DNA from: Sipunculus nudus
Lineage: Eukaryota > Annelida > Sipuncula > Golfingiida > Sipunculidae
NCBI GenBank assembly: GCA_026874595.1
Contig: CM049317.1
Location: 55,524,118-55,588,117, forward strand
DNA length: 64,000 nucleotides
Reading direction: 5' to 3'
The notes under the pieces were generated by a model, which was not told the origin of the DNA, made no database searches, and saw nothing but the letters and a program-made list of their open reading frames with translations. Positions 35,901 through 47,825 of the stretch are shown one piece after another. Within the stretch, counting starts at the first letter, position 1; each line of letters opens with the position of its first letter. Both the position numbers and the translations under genes were made by a program.

Positions 35901-36720
35901 AGCAATTGATGGTGTTGCAAGAAAGAAAGCATTTTTTTAAAATTATGATTCAAGGCCACATATTTTTACATTTAATGGGACTCATGAATTAAACATTAAA
36001 ATGTTTTAATTGTTCCTTGAGCATCAACACACACATTTTGACTGTGTCAATGAAATATATGGAAAGTAGGGATTGAATTGAACTTCTAATTGACAAGTTT
36101 TCTTTAGGCATGAAGGTTGTTCCTATGACCGGTTCAACAAAATGTTCATCTGTTGTGTTATCTGTTAATATTAAAATACTTCAGCAAGTCTTCTTTATAT
36201 ATTTATACTTGGTAATAAACTAAACTGGTCTTTAAGTGTAAAATAATGAACGGATAGGATAGGCTAGTATATACAAAAGCAGCAATGCTGGATCACTGGA
36301 CCCGAACACGGCAGTTCACATTTACGTGCGATGCGCATGCGCAGGAATAATTTTCTTTTGCTTTCCTTTTGCTATAAATCAATTGGTGAGATGGGTACTG
36401 GTGGGTTGCCCTAGCCAGTGGTCAATAAATGGTACAATAATGTCAGTAATCTCAATATATAACGTCCCGGACAGACACTCTTAATACAGCTCTTTTTTAA
36501 ATGACGAGTCTATGCAGAGGAGAGGGAATTGAGATAAATGGCGGTTGCTGTAATTATCTCCATTACTGTCTGAGACAGAAAATGGTTGGCAGAGTGTTCT
36601 TCCAGACATCCTATAGAATTACAGGCTGATAATATAAGGTCTGCTTGTCGAATTCATTTTATATTTTGAAATAATTACAGTAGTGGCAACTGGCACAACC
36701 TGTATAATATAAAGATATGG
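32944..36720. other. long stretch without recognised features
   Basis: No convincing exon. A short ACT/CAC-rich triplet run lies near 34009-34035, a G-tract at 34530-34548. At 36505-36600 a stretch with 'gagataaatggcggttgctgtaattatctc'-type dyad symmetry (arms 'gagataa'/'ttatctc') stands out slightly, as a conserved non-coding element might, but this cannot be judged from one genome. Confidence 0.4.
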
Positions 36721-36727
36721 ATATGGA

Positions 36728-36729
<2 letters not shown>

Positions 36730-36783
<54 letters not shown>
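36730..36783. repeat. (TA)n microsatellite
   Basis: About 27 TA units. Some 75 bp beyond it (36855-36905) lies 'aatactgctgcaataa...gaattttatttattttgttt', which also follows the (TA)n at 42551. Confidence 0.95.
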
Positions 36784-36788
<5 letters not shown>

Positions 36789-37134
36789 TGGATTGATCAC
36801 GTAACCTGTCAAATATTTTATAATCAGCATGAATAGATTAAACAATAAAAAGGTAATACTGCTGCAATAAAAGAGAATTTTATTTATTTTGTTTGCATTT
36901 CGATGTACAATCCATATTTCATTTCAAGATTTTATAACTGCAGGATTAAGATGGAGGATGGAGAGACAGAAGTGCCTTTGATGCAGTGATTTACTAAACG
37001 CCTTTGATTATCCTGTTATTGGCATTTACCCGTTAGGCCACATTACCAAGACAAAAGAGAGTGCATGACATTTTCAAATCAGAACACAAATTGTTATATA
37101 TAAAAACCGACTTAAAAAAAAACATTTAGGCCAA

Positions 37135-37415
37135 AAAAAAGGTATGGTTCTCAGGCACTTTTTTTAAATCAGTGCGGGCGGACATTTTTTTGTTAACCTT
37201 TTTTTTGTATCTTTCGATAAAAATGTCATATGATTAGGAAAAAGCATGATAATAACAGATTTTTGTTTGCTATCAGGTAAAAGCACTGCATCACAATGGA
37301 AAACTTATCCAAATTGTGTTATTTTATCTTCTTGAAAGATGAAAATCAAAATAAAATTGTTTTATGCGGCGGGTTAAAACTGACGCGGGCAGTTCCTGAG
37401 AACCTTACCTTTTTT
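37135..37415. mobile_element. MITE with AAAAAAGGTAnGGTTCTCAGG ends
   Basis: The left end (37135-37155) and the right end (37395-37415) are inverted and match at 20 of 21 positions. Next to them are inverted 'cgggcgg'-type blocks. The interior is 281 bp, non-coding and AT-rich. A diverged interior copy lies at 21650-21895. Confidence 0.65.
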
Positions 37416-37608
37416 ACCTCAGGTCATACTGATTTTTGTAGACACAGATAATAAAAATGTGAGAAAAGGGTAAACGTTCGGTTATATATTGTAATACATT
37501 TCTTTATACTAAATCACTAAAGGTTTCGTACTGAAATCATACGATATCACCTTTGCTTTACATTGAAGTGATCCTTTAAAATTGTCACATTGACTACACC
37601 ACTGTATG

Positions 37609-37614
<6 letters not shown>

Positions 37615-37686
<72 letters not shown>
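37615..37686. repeat. (TA)n(TG)n microsatellite
   Basis: TA run 37615-37666 followed by TG run to 37686. Confidence 0.95.
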
Positions 37687-38110
37687 CTTTGTGTCTGTTT
37701 GCCGTTTGAGTTTATATGAGTGTGGAACTATAAGGATTAACGGTATTAAAAACTCAAATATTACAAAGTTATAATGTATGGGTCCGGTGAAGTCATATTT
37801 GAGTATAAAGTTCATTATTTATCCTCCGCAAAGAATCCTGTTTTGAACCGAAGCCATTTTCATGGAATAAGTGTGAAGTGGACGGCATTTGGTCAAATGA
37901 AAATGATTGTTATAGTATTCGCCATCAAGCATAAATGTCTTATTATCCACAAGGATCCATATACGAATTGTCTAGTTAAAACAAACACTCCTCAGAGGTA
38001 GTCTATACCTTCATCAATTAGAAAAAAATCAGATGATAAATACGCTAGCAGTATGTATATATCATTTCGACATGCGAGCTGTGACATCCGACTTTTAGTG
38101 TGTACGTGGA

Positions 38111-38218
38111 ATGGCAGCCCCAGTGAGCGATTTCGAGAAACTGAGAGATATAAACCTGTCAGGGTTCTTAAAGCGCGGGGGTGCGGTATACGAAAACACT
38201 CCAACGACAGAGCCTTGA
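38111..38218 (+). CDS. small open frame beginning MAAPVS, inside a dispersed repeat
   Basis: ATG at 38111 opens a 35-codon frame (MAAPVSDFEKLRDINLSGFL then KRGGAVYENTPTTEP) with balanced composition. A diverged copy lies at 63198, where the same start region (MAAPVSGFVKR) stops after 11 codons; the upstream 'ttttagtgtgtacg' is conserved in both. This could be the first exon of a multi-copy gene or transposon, with GTATAC at 38186-38191 a possible donor. No family is recognised. Confidence 0.3.
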   Translation: MAAPVSDFEKLRDINLSGFLKRGGAVYENTPTTEP

Positions 38219-38868
38219 ATCTATCTACAGAAAGTGCTGCATGGACGCACCGGTAAAGCTAAACACGGAATACCGCTTTCCTTCAACCACGCTAAAATCA
38301 TCAACTTATAGTAAAATATCACTTTAATTTGATGCATGCTGGAGAGTCTGTTCCCGTATCGGAAGTAAATCTATACGATTGTATGACCAAACAGATATCC
38401 ACAATCAAATGTTATTGAGGGTGTTACAAATCTTCCTGCAAACAAAGCTCTCGGAAAGTTAAGGTCCGTCGCGAAAGAGCTCGCGCTCGACGCCGCCGTG
38501 CCAGCTTTTTCATGAATTACAATCATAAAAAATGGGCTTGTCTCATTTAATGCGAAAACAATCAAGCTGTGTTCTTTTCAAGGACAATAACACCCGTGAG
38601 TGTCTCACGTCTATGCATTATTAACACGAATGTAACTAGATTAATAAATCACAGAAACCTATGAATTATAGGCAGTTATAACTGAAGGTGACAGGACATA
38701 TAAATTATATTTCAACTAAAACTGCAATTAACCTTTAATCTTATGTACGTTAACGCATCATTAAAGATAGTGCAGCTATACACAGCATCTTTATTTTTTA
38801 ATTATTTTAACTGTTTGAGACTATGAGAACTTTTTTATGGACTAAACCCAGAACAATTTGACAAACCT
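38219..38868. other. stretch without recognised features
   Basis: A GC-rich patch (38455-38515) carries no credible coding frame. Confidence 0.45.
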
Positions 38869-39150
38869 AAACAAGAGCATCGCAAACGTGCATAATACGC
38901 CCGTCGTGTATCTGGTTACCTCTGATCTCATTAAATATTAAACCACAAATTAGCCTAATTACCCGTAACCTTATTAAATATGCGTTGATGTTGCCATAAT
39001 CGAACTCGGGTTGAGATAATATGTTGGTAAGTAGTTATAGTGAGTTTCGTGAAAATCAATTAAAGCCCAGGTACGTTATCGCGGCGAAACTAAAAGTTAA
39101 TGGACGGACAGATTTGGGTATACGATAATACTCCGGTCATATGACCTGCA
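38869..39150. repeat. dispersed repeat of a type common in bivalves
   Basis: The segment from 'acaagagcatcgcaaacgtg' (38871) through 'agtttcgtgaaaatcaatt' (39043) to 'atggacggacagattt' (39100) follows the layout of a repeat I associate with bivalve genomes. The identification is from memory only. Confidence 0.4.
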
Positions 39151-39761
39151 TATAAAATCATACTGAATCGTAACCTGAGGTGTGAGGAAAACATCGTGGG
39201 TGTATTTGCTTTATTTGAATCAGGGTGGAGAAACTCTTTAAAACGGAGAATTTTTTCCTCTGCATTAATAAATAAATATGGTTATGAAATTATAAAATCC
39301 CTGTAGTGGTTTGCCCTCTCCAGGTAACAAGATACATGAACACGGATTTGTAATATCAAGCTTAAACTAGTATTCAAACAAAAACTCATTTATAAATCAA
39401 CGTTGTCCTTCCAAAATAAATCAGATTATGCAACCAATTGGTTTTTGATTGAAAATCCTGCCTTACTTAAACCTACATGAACTATCAACTGAAAAAAAAT
39501 AAATAAGCCACCAAAACTAAACATTTTTACTACAACTCGGGATATACAAAAAACATCAAATAATTCATACACGCGTGAAAATGAAACTTAGAAAATCCAA
39601 AATATCATAAAACAAAACATTTTAAAAAATTTATAAAAATAAAATTAAATATGTTCATCCGTCAGAAATACTGTACCACGACCTACAGGAGTGCCACTCC
39701 TGTGACTCTGATAAGAAAAGAAAAAAAATCTGTAACATATTCCCATCTTTTTATTCTTGTT
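39151..39761. other. AT-rich stretch, nothing recognised
   Basis: No exon, RNA or repeat structure is evident. Confidence 0.5.
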
Positions 39762-39927
39762 GGAGGTAACAGCCTCCGTTTTTTAACGTTAGCTTAACAG
39801 AGTAAACATGTACAAGTCAAATCTGGTTTCGGACTATAAGGCGCTTTGACTCCTGCACACGCTGGCCCAGGGCATGATATCGTCGCCACTGCTGGGCCAT
39901 ATACCATCGAGGAACACACGGAAGGCG
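39762..39927 (-). repeat. SINE-A fragment cut by a LINE
   Basis: In reverse complement it runs from 'cgccttccgtgtgttcctcg' to the tail 'ggctgttacctccaac'. Its upstream half is missing: at 39928 the poly(A) end of the LINE begins directly, so the LINE probably inserted into the SINE. Confidence 0.6.
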
Positions 39928-40620
39928 TTTTTTTATTTATTACAATATGTTTTATCAGGAAAGCCCATTCAGCTTAATGCTGTTTTTCAGTGGGGTCCTG
40001 TTCCAATTGCACATACATTATTACAACAGAAGTAGATCATAGAATACATGAATAGGCAATGAATACTACAATGTGTATACTAAGACATAAATGAAATACT
40101 AAAATCGTACGTCATACAATAACGAATTTCGGCGAAACATGATAAAAAAAAACAATCATATGTGATACATATACTCAGTCCACAATGTTAAAATATCGGA
40201 TAAATATCCATAAGGAAAAAATATAAATTTAAACCACAAGAGTTAATGTGATTCAAGGAAGTAGGAATGCAGATAATTTAGTACATGTATTAAGATTTGG
40301 AGGGAAAATGCTTTAACTCTCTCTTAAATACAGGAAGTGACGTAAGAATTCGGATATGAGCTGGCAGTTTGTTCCACTGGAAAGGTCGAGTAAAGGCAAA
40401 TGAGTTATAGTATTATTCAGACTTTGGTTGGGTAAAGGCAGTTATTATTAGAAATCGCCCTCGTTGGGTTTACATGGGTTCGCGCTAAATTAAATATATA
40501 TATTTAAAAAGACACTCGGCTTAGATTCGAGTCCTAAACTCATCCTTGAAGTATCCTTGGACCTTAATGGCACGTAATATAATGTCGCATCTTTTTACCA
40601 TATCAGCTGAGCGAATGTTA
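39928..40620 (-). mobile_element. LINE retrotransposon 3' fragment
   Basis: On the minus strand, codons around 40376-40304 read WNKLPAHIRILTSLPVFKRE, the WNxLP...F+..L motif found at the C-terminus of many LINE reverse-transcriptase ORFs. NSFAFTRPFQ precedes it. Upstream, THVNPTRAIS is in a shifted frame with a stop before the motif, so the ORF is broken. Downstream are about 370 bp of 3' UTR ending in an AATAAA-like A-rich tail at 39934-39928. The RT catalytic part is missing. Clade not assigned. Confidence 0.65.
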
Positions 40621-42239
40621 AATGTTAACCCTTTAAAGTAAGATTTAATGCCTCCACAAAGAATGCAAAGGTTGATGTGAACGTTTAAATAAGAAGATAT
40701 TTCGCTTTTAACCTTGCCTTATCACGGCTTCTGGGAATTTGTCACGCGACGTTTGTTTGCAATACACTATTTATAGCTCAGTTGCCGAGTCCAATAACCT
40801 TGCAAAGGAAGACAGAATATTTCTATATGGGCTCTTGAATCTGCCACCGGCTATGCTACCAAGTTGGCACCATACATAAATTCAATATGGCCGCCACCGC
40901 CACTTTTCATTATATCACTTCCAATTGAATTACTGTTTGACGTAAGCATAATTAATTAATGTCTACTTTAAAATATTTTCAAGCGATAACCTAGACAGAA
41001 GTATTTTATTGCTGTGCTAGAAACAATATAGCCATAAATATTTTTTAAAGTGCTACAAAATGGCTGGGAATCCTTGAAATCACCATTTGACTTTGCCTAA
41101 ACCCAGGTAAAATTTGTTGGCCTCTTGTTGTTAGTAGATGCCGAAACATCTCATTGGTGAGGTCATATTAGAGCCCGGGGCCGAGTTAGCCAGACAAATG
41201 CGACTGGCTTGGACTAAAAACGGCTGAGTTTTGTATAAAGCCGAGTTTAGTGGCTTCACTTTGCTTGCAAAATGTTGGTTGGCTTATACTGACCTGAAAC
41301 CATATTCTTTGACGATGCTGCAACGTATTCATTTTATCTAAACAAATTGTCTATGGTACGTGTGACATATTGCATCCATTTTTTATTTAACTAGTTTGTG
41401 ATTAAATAGCGAGTATAGTTTTTCCTGGTGGTTTCATGAACCAACATTTCATACTTCAACAATCACGCCGTTTTCTTTTAGCGAACAAAACAGAAATCTG
41501 AACATTTGTTTTGGACATTTTAATTGTAAAAGATTTATCTTTTTGTGTTAATATATTCTCATTTGACTTTGACTTAATGATATATCGGCGGCGCCTCCTG
41601 ATAAACTCGGCTGGCATGGCTTTATGTTAACTCGGCTTGCGACGGCGCATATTTCTTAGGATTAACAAACCATGCTTCTGAATGGCTGGAAGGAAAGGGG
41701 TTCATGGCTCCATTCCTCCCAATCTAAATATATCTAAATATAGATATAAATAAATGGTAATAACGTCAGTTAATTCTGTGCTTATAAAACCGCTACAGTC
41801 AAATGTATCTCATCCAACAGCTTGGTTCGTGCCGTTTCGATCAAAGTTCGGAAATGAATATATTTCCTTGAACACCACTGAAGACCCCCGAGCTTCGTTT
41901 CACATCATTAATTATTCATACATAACAAATGACCATGGGGTTTTAAACAAGTTTTAATGATGGCTCAAAGGGCTATGTGTCTACATATCGGAGGCATTTC
42001 TTCTCTTTTCGTGATAGTAATACCGAGCTGAACGTCTTTTTTAGACCTAAAACCTTTCAGCTTTTAAGGTTCTACCACTTCAAGAAAGACCGTAGGAAAT
42101 GCTAAAAATGTGAATTATTTGGTGACCATATAAGAGCTTTTCCTTCAATTGTGTTATGGTTTTAGTAAATGACACTTTTTACCACCAATCAGTTCTTTCT
42201 AAATATGATAGGTAGATTTAAAAGACACAAGGGCGTCAA
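40621..42239. other. stretch with possible foldback repeat
   Basis: At 41180-41645 'gccgagtt' and 'aactcggc' motifs occur several times in inverted arrangement (near 41182, 41240, 41605, 41630), suggesting an old inverted-repeat element. No exon is recognised. Confidence 0.35.
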
Positions 42240-42511
42240 TATAGGGAGATTTTTTTTTGTGGGGGGGGGGGGAGTTATATTTCACCCCATTATTTGGCAA
42301 GGGGAGGAAGGTCAAGATAATCACCCCCCCCCCCCCCGCTATTGCAAATGAAATATATTGATAATTAGAATTATAGATTTTGGTTCTTTTTATGTATTTA
42401 CCATGAAATATTATGTCTCAACCGGGTTTAGAATTAACTTATATTAAACTCATATTATATTATACTCATTCATATATATATATATATATAGTTATATATA
42501 TATATATAGAG

Positions 42512-42553
<42 letters not shown>

Positions 42554-42560
42554 AATATCT
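42240..42560. repeat. microsatellite-bearing repeat, copy 3
   Basis: G-tract (42261-42272), C-tract (42324-42337), a 'catgaaatattatgtctcaaccgggtttagaatt'-type segment (shared with 2850-3262 and 6640-6992), then (TA)n from 42474 to 42550 with 'gagtt'/'agtt' interruptions. Confidence 0.6.
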
Positions 42561-44048
42561 AATTAATACTGCTGCAATAATAAAGAATTTTATTTATTTT
42601 GTTTCCATTTATTTATATATATATTGACAAAGGTGTGCATATGTGTGGTGCGCGAGGGACTCATCCCCCTCCCCCTTCCCCCCCCCCCCCCACACCACCC
42701 TGCAAGATAAATTGATGGCACTGCAAAGACACGTAAATTTATATAATTTGCATATTATTATCATCCATTTTGGACGCCATCTTGGATTGTCAAGTCACTT
42801 AACAACTCAGTGGTATATCAGTTTATTTCATTAGAACTCTTAAAATCCAGTATAAGATAACAAACAACACTACTCTCAAATAACTCAATGATACTTTGGT
42901 CGGGTCTTGATGATACTAACAGTTTCATCTGAGATGATGTATATTAATTGTGATTTCGTGTAATTCGTCTATAATTTTCGCGTTGCGTGACTACTCAATT
43001 ATAAATAATGCTGTCCTCGGTTTCAATGGATTTCGCAACCCCTAAATCCCGGTATTAGATACCAAACTTTTAATTATAGGATAAAAAAAAAATAAATCAT
43101 TCATGGCCATATTCTAGAATGTACATTTTGTGTTAAATGCAACAAATACCGTCACAAAAACGTTTATAGCATTTCTTTCGAGTTAAGCTGTAAATTTATC
43201 CATTTATTAAAGCAAAAACTGACAAAAACGTACTGTAATCACAATTTTTTCATCAACAGTTATAAACTATTACCCAAATATATTCTGTATCCTGTAGTGC
43301 CAATTTTTAAATTGTTTCTAAAAAACTGGTTCAAACAAACCAGCACACCAGCATACAGGTATGAAAACATAACCGCCCTTCAGAAGCGAATTATAGAAGC
43401 TTACATATTTAGAAAGAGGGCTGTAATCCACTAGTATCAATATAATAAGAACAAATGAATGCGGTAGAAGCGTAACAGATGTAAGGACATTTTCAAAGGA
43501 ACTTTTTGTGTAAGCGAGCCTAACAAAAAAAAAAAAAAAAAAAAACTACCCTGGTCGTTGCCCCTCTAATTTAAATTCTGCAAGTTTTCTTTTTAAAAAG
43601 CACAAGTCTACGCTGAGATGATACGTATTACAGCAGTTCCTCTAAGATGTGGATCAGCCTTCCTTCTCGGGACTCAGGTTGATTCAGAGATGACAGTGTG
43701 AATTAAAACTTGGCAGCCAGAGGCAATAGAATTTGGAGTTGGAGCAGGGATAATTAGATTGAGTTTTACGAACCATGAAACCGTAAGGGCTGCGTCCGAT
43801 ACGATCAGTATTTGAGGACAGATCCCCGTTGATTGCGGGCGCCAGGATCATACTGCAGGATTTCCAACATAAATTCAGACGTTGTAACCTTACTCATTGA
43901 CATTGATTCCTTGCATCAAAATAAGTGTCATGTTAAAGGAGACTATTCATGTATCTGACATCTATTAATTAAAGTAAATCCCTAGAACCTTTTATTATAA
44001 TATACGCTTGAATATTCCGATCAGCAAGCGTGTTTGTTTTGTTTATAT
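42561..44048. other. stretch without recognised features
   Basis: C-tract at 42678-42691 and an A-tract of about 22 nt at 43525-43546. The region 43620-43900 is less AT-rich but has no open frame of note. Confidence 0.45.
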
Positions 44049-44052
44049 CCAC

Positions 44053-44932
44053 TGTTACAGATGTCTCTTTTATTGTATGCAGCAGTCTAACATGTGTATG
44101 TGCAGCGCTAGCACTGGCCGTTGCTATGGCGGCATAGCCCCGCCCACGCGTGAGGTCTGACGTGTAAACAGCGGTCATGCTAGTCTGGGGCTTTCTCGCC
44201 TGGCCGAGCCGGGCCGGCCCACGTATGAACCCTGATATGTAGAAACCCAGCGTTAATTGTATTAGATGTTTCCTGTAACCTGTGCCTTGGGTTCTTTAGA
44301 ATGATCGGAAAATGGAAAGTTCTCGGCTTGAGGTGAAAAGTTATAAATAAGGGTCTGTATTTAGAGCCGGGAGGGAGAGGAGAGATATATTCCAACTGAT
44401 ACAGAAGAGTGTAAGTTAGTTTGTGGACCTTTTCCTATAATTGCGGCAGTTATAGCTTTTCTTCGAATTTGTGACGAATTTTAATTAGTCTGCAGTTTGC
44501 CTTTGGGATCACTATCAGAACTTCACTTTTGGATTACAACAAAGTGATTTTGTGATTGAACTGGACTGTTATTCTCTGAGAAAATTTATGTTAACTGTCC
44601 ATCTGGATTATATGGACTTTAAAGGACTTTTTGTCGCTGTGAGAGTGGTGGTAACCAGGTACTGTACACTTTATTTATATTCTTGTATTTTTTGATAGAC
44701 TGTTGTACTGTTGTTATACTGTGTAATTGTATTGATTTAGTGTATTGTAATGTTAGGTTTGTTTAAAGAATAAATTATAATTATTTGTTTACAAAAAAAA
44801 TTACTGACTTCTTTATTCATTCCCCTAGACATTTCACGTTGCCTAGTGTTACAGAATCTGATTTTTTTATCTCCCTTACAAAATTTATGTTAGTCACGCA
44901 TACGTGATCTGTTGATATTAGGTTCCGTAACA
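44053..44932 (+). mobile_element. solo LTR, plus strand
   Basis: An 880-bp unit beginning TGTTACAG and ending CCGTAACA is flanked on both sides by CCAC (44049-44052 and 44933-44936). Inside are a TATA-like 'ttataaataagg' at 44341 and AATAAA at 44769, in the order expected for an LTR. No internal retroelement sequence adjoins either end. A diverged copy in opposite orientation lies at 53604-54438. A solo LTR forms by recombination between the two LTRs of a full element. A 4-bp duplication is common in Ty3/gypsy elements; the clade is otherwise unassigned. Confidence 0.8.
44341..44350 (+). promoter_or_regulatory. TATA box of the plus-strand LTR
   Basis: 'ttataaataa' sits about 290 bp into the LTR; the copy on the other strand keeps TATAAATAGG at the matching place (rc of 54157-54166). 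Confidence 0.55.
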
Positions 44933-44936
44933 CCAC

Positions 44937-45352
44937 GTTTTATAAGATGTAAGCTATTTAAACATGTTGGATTAAAAATATTTTGAAAAATTTTTGAAAA
45001 ATTATTACATGCCAATTTATGTTTGTTTAAATTGCAGGCTTATAGGTGACATCTTTTGTGTGAGAGTTTACATTCATTTTTTTATTTGAGAATAGTAGTT
45101 TTTAACTTTAAAGTGAATTTATATCACAGGCCTAGGTTAACCAGACAAGGGGTTTACTATCATTGGTCGCATCGGAAAAAAAATAATTTGATAATATGCT
45201 GATTGGCTGCTGAAACGTATATAAGGTCTAAATGTGTCCGGCCAATGAAATACGTTATTAGTCTTTCCATTCATAAAAAATTATGATTCCAAATTAAGGT
45301 TTCTAGCCATTTCTTTCCAATCGATATCAGGTGGCCGCGAATTCAGCAAAAT
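44937..45352. other. AT-rich stretch, nothing recognised
   Basis: No exon or repeat end is evident. Confidence 0.5.
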
Positions 45353-46700
45353 TAAAATAACATCCCAACAAGTGACCTAGGGGTCATCACGCTCAGCTGA
45401 TATATGACACTGAGAAATTCTATCAATTTCGTTATCTGACATTTTAGCATTTTTGATACCTATCCATAGGTTGATACATTTATCTTTAATGTTATTCTTT
45501 TATTAATATTATTCTGCCAGTTTTTATTTTTTTTCACTTATTTATTTCAAATTCACGTCCCTAAACAGCGCGATTTTATAAATTGTTAATGTTGATTATC
45601 TCCAGATCTATTAAAATGGTAAAATATGATATATTTTAACACAGTAAAATGGATGAAAACGCCATGATGCCATCAATACCAAAGATTTAAATTCACTCAT
45701 TTGGAAAGTTATGAGATAGGTGGCGCACCACTTTTCTGTGAACTCTGGTTTTCACCTTAAATATTTGACCTAGAAAGTTGAAAAATACAAAGACATGAGT
45801 CATGTTTTGAAAAGTATGCAAATTACGAAAATGTGACGTCACCATGTTCACTCTTCTGTGAAAACCCTTGGAGATAATGATCAGATTTCCCTTCTATTAA
45901 GCAGAACTCTAGTTCTTACCTAAATCCTGTACCATACGAACAATTGGTTTAACACTTCCAAATGTATGCAACCATGCAACCATTACTGCGATATATTATT
46001 TAAAGTATAAATATCAGGTATAAATGAGATGCAACGTCTGTTTTGCATCTGCCCTCAGCAGCATGAAGGAATATTTTTGACAGATTTATTCAAAAGTTCC
46101 ATGGTGATAGAGACTTTGTAGGTGATGCACATTCTTTTAATATGTATATTAAACATAATAGATTTGTTTGCTAGAATCTATCATCAACCTTTTCTCTAAG
46201 TCTTAAAAATGTAATAAATAATGCGTACAAATAAAGGAAATTTAGACGACATCACCAGTTCTTCACAGCTGAAAGGGCTATCCATGATCATTCCGCTTAC
46301 CAAATTTAAGAAACATACATGCAATCATCACAAACTTATCTAAACTTTGGATTTCATACATCATGCGCCGTAAATGTTAAAATTTCGGAAGAACTTGCTG
46401 GGCCTATTTTCTTCCTGTTTTGTACAGGGTAATGGTTTTATTTATTCAAAGGATGAACAATGATTTTTTTTTTTAAATTGGTTGCACAATTTATTGCACC
46501 AAGAAAAATCGGATTTTCCTCAAACATGTCACAGTGACCTGTTCTGTGTATGCAACGAGATACCAATGACCTACTTGGATTTAAGTTAGGACAAACGGTT
46601 ACGATTTATGCCCTGCTAACGGCCAGACGGCCAACGGACAAAGGGTAATCGCTATAGCTCAGATGATCTATGGTCAGCTGATAAAAAAATTGGTCAGCTG
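45353..46700. repeat. dispersed repeat, single-unit relative of 49735-51420
   Basis: It begins with 'gtgacctaggggtcatca' and 'gctcagctga' (45372) and ends with 'aatcgctatagctcagatga' (46647) and 'ggtcagctgagctaaa' (46692). The same start and end phrases bound 49738-51415. The end phrase is, from memory, widespread in bivalve genomes. Non-coding. Confidence 0.6.
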
Positions 46701-47401
46701 AGCTAAAGATAGGTTGGGTATATACATGCATGCAGATAAATAGCCAAATGGAAAATTATAACATACAAATAAACATGTATCTGAATATGAAATATATTCC
46801 GTGATGTCAAATGTACCCCGGGATAGCTAGAGCATTAAGCTTAGATGTATTGAGCGTGAAGGCTGTCACCGAAAAAAATCCATTTCCGTTATGTTGTCAT
46901 AGACATCAGATGCAGGCGAGCTTGTATGTTTCACAAAGCCCAGACTGCAGCCCATCACGTGATCCGCTTTGGGGCCTCCTGTAGGTTTATTGAATCAGGC
47001 TTAGCTGAAAGAGGACCATTTATACTGTGTCCCCTTTTTACTGCGTTAACAATACTAAGAAAACACTTCCAAGAAGTATCCAAGCCGCCGTGTAAATGAT
47101 ATTATATTATGCACTTTAATCCAGTAATAGCGACCAGTGCTACTAGGTCACCTGTGTTAATCCGCCAGACTTGATAACTATGAAGGAAGCTGCGTGTCAC
47201 CCCTCGCCGTTATTGATTGTATCATGAAATGCTCATGTATCTTCCCTACTGGTGCGTGCGGGCAATATGGATGTGTGTTTTGTTGTATGGTCCTTCTTGC
47301 AAATTATTCTCCCTTCTCCTTGACTTACGTTCTGCGTACCGCTCTAAGTATAGAAAATATCGTGAAGACGCCATTTTAGCCCACTGACAACGATCAGCGT
47401 A
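46701..47401. other. stretch without recognised features
   Basis: The 61-codon Cys-rich plus-strand frame at 47194-47379 is unsupported by splice sites and unrecognised. Confidence 0.45.
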
Positions 47402-47825
47402 CTGGTGTCAGAGTGCCTTAACATCCTATAACGATCACTTTAAAGCTCTGTGAGGATGTTTATATTTTCGTCATATTTGACAACGGATCATCGCCTTTAA
47501 GTACGCTGTCATTTGACATGAACCATGCCAATCGTTGACTTTTTTTAGTAAACTTTCTATCAACACCCAACATGGGCGATAATTCCGTTTTTAGTTAGCA
47601 TATCGGTAAATCTCTCTGCATGTTTGTTGAGTAACTGACAGCATAATTATAAGCATGGCTCGCATGGATTCCTGCACGAGAGTCAATGTGTTGATTTGTT
47701 ATTCGTAGCCTAAAGTTAAGATTATCGACTGTTTACCTCGATAGCAATGGATAGATAACCTTGTTTTAAATCCCCCAGTATGGCTTGTATCACGACTCGA
47801 GTTAGGCTTACCGGCCAAATGTAAA
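47402..47825 (+). repeat. dispersed repeat, copy 2 (paired with 364-836)
   Basis: Direct match of 364-836 at about 47 kb distance, diverged and slightly shorter. Confidence 0.7.
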
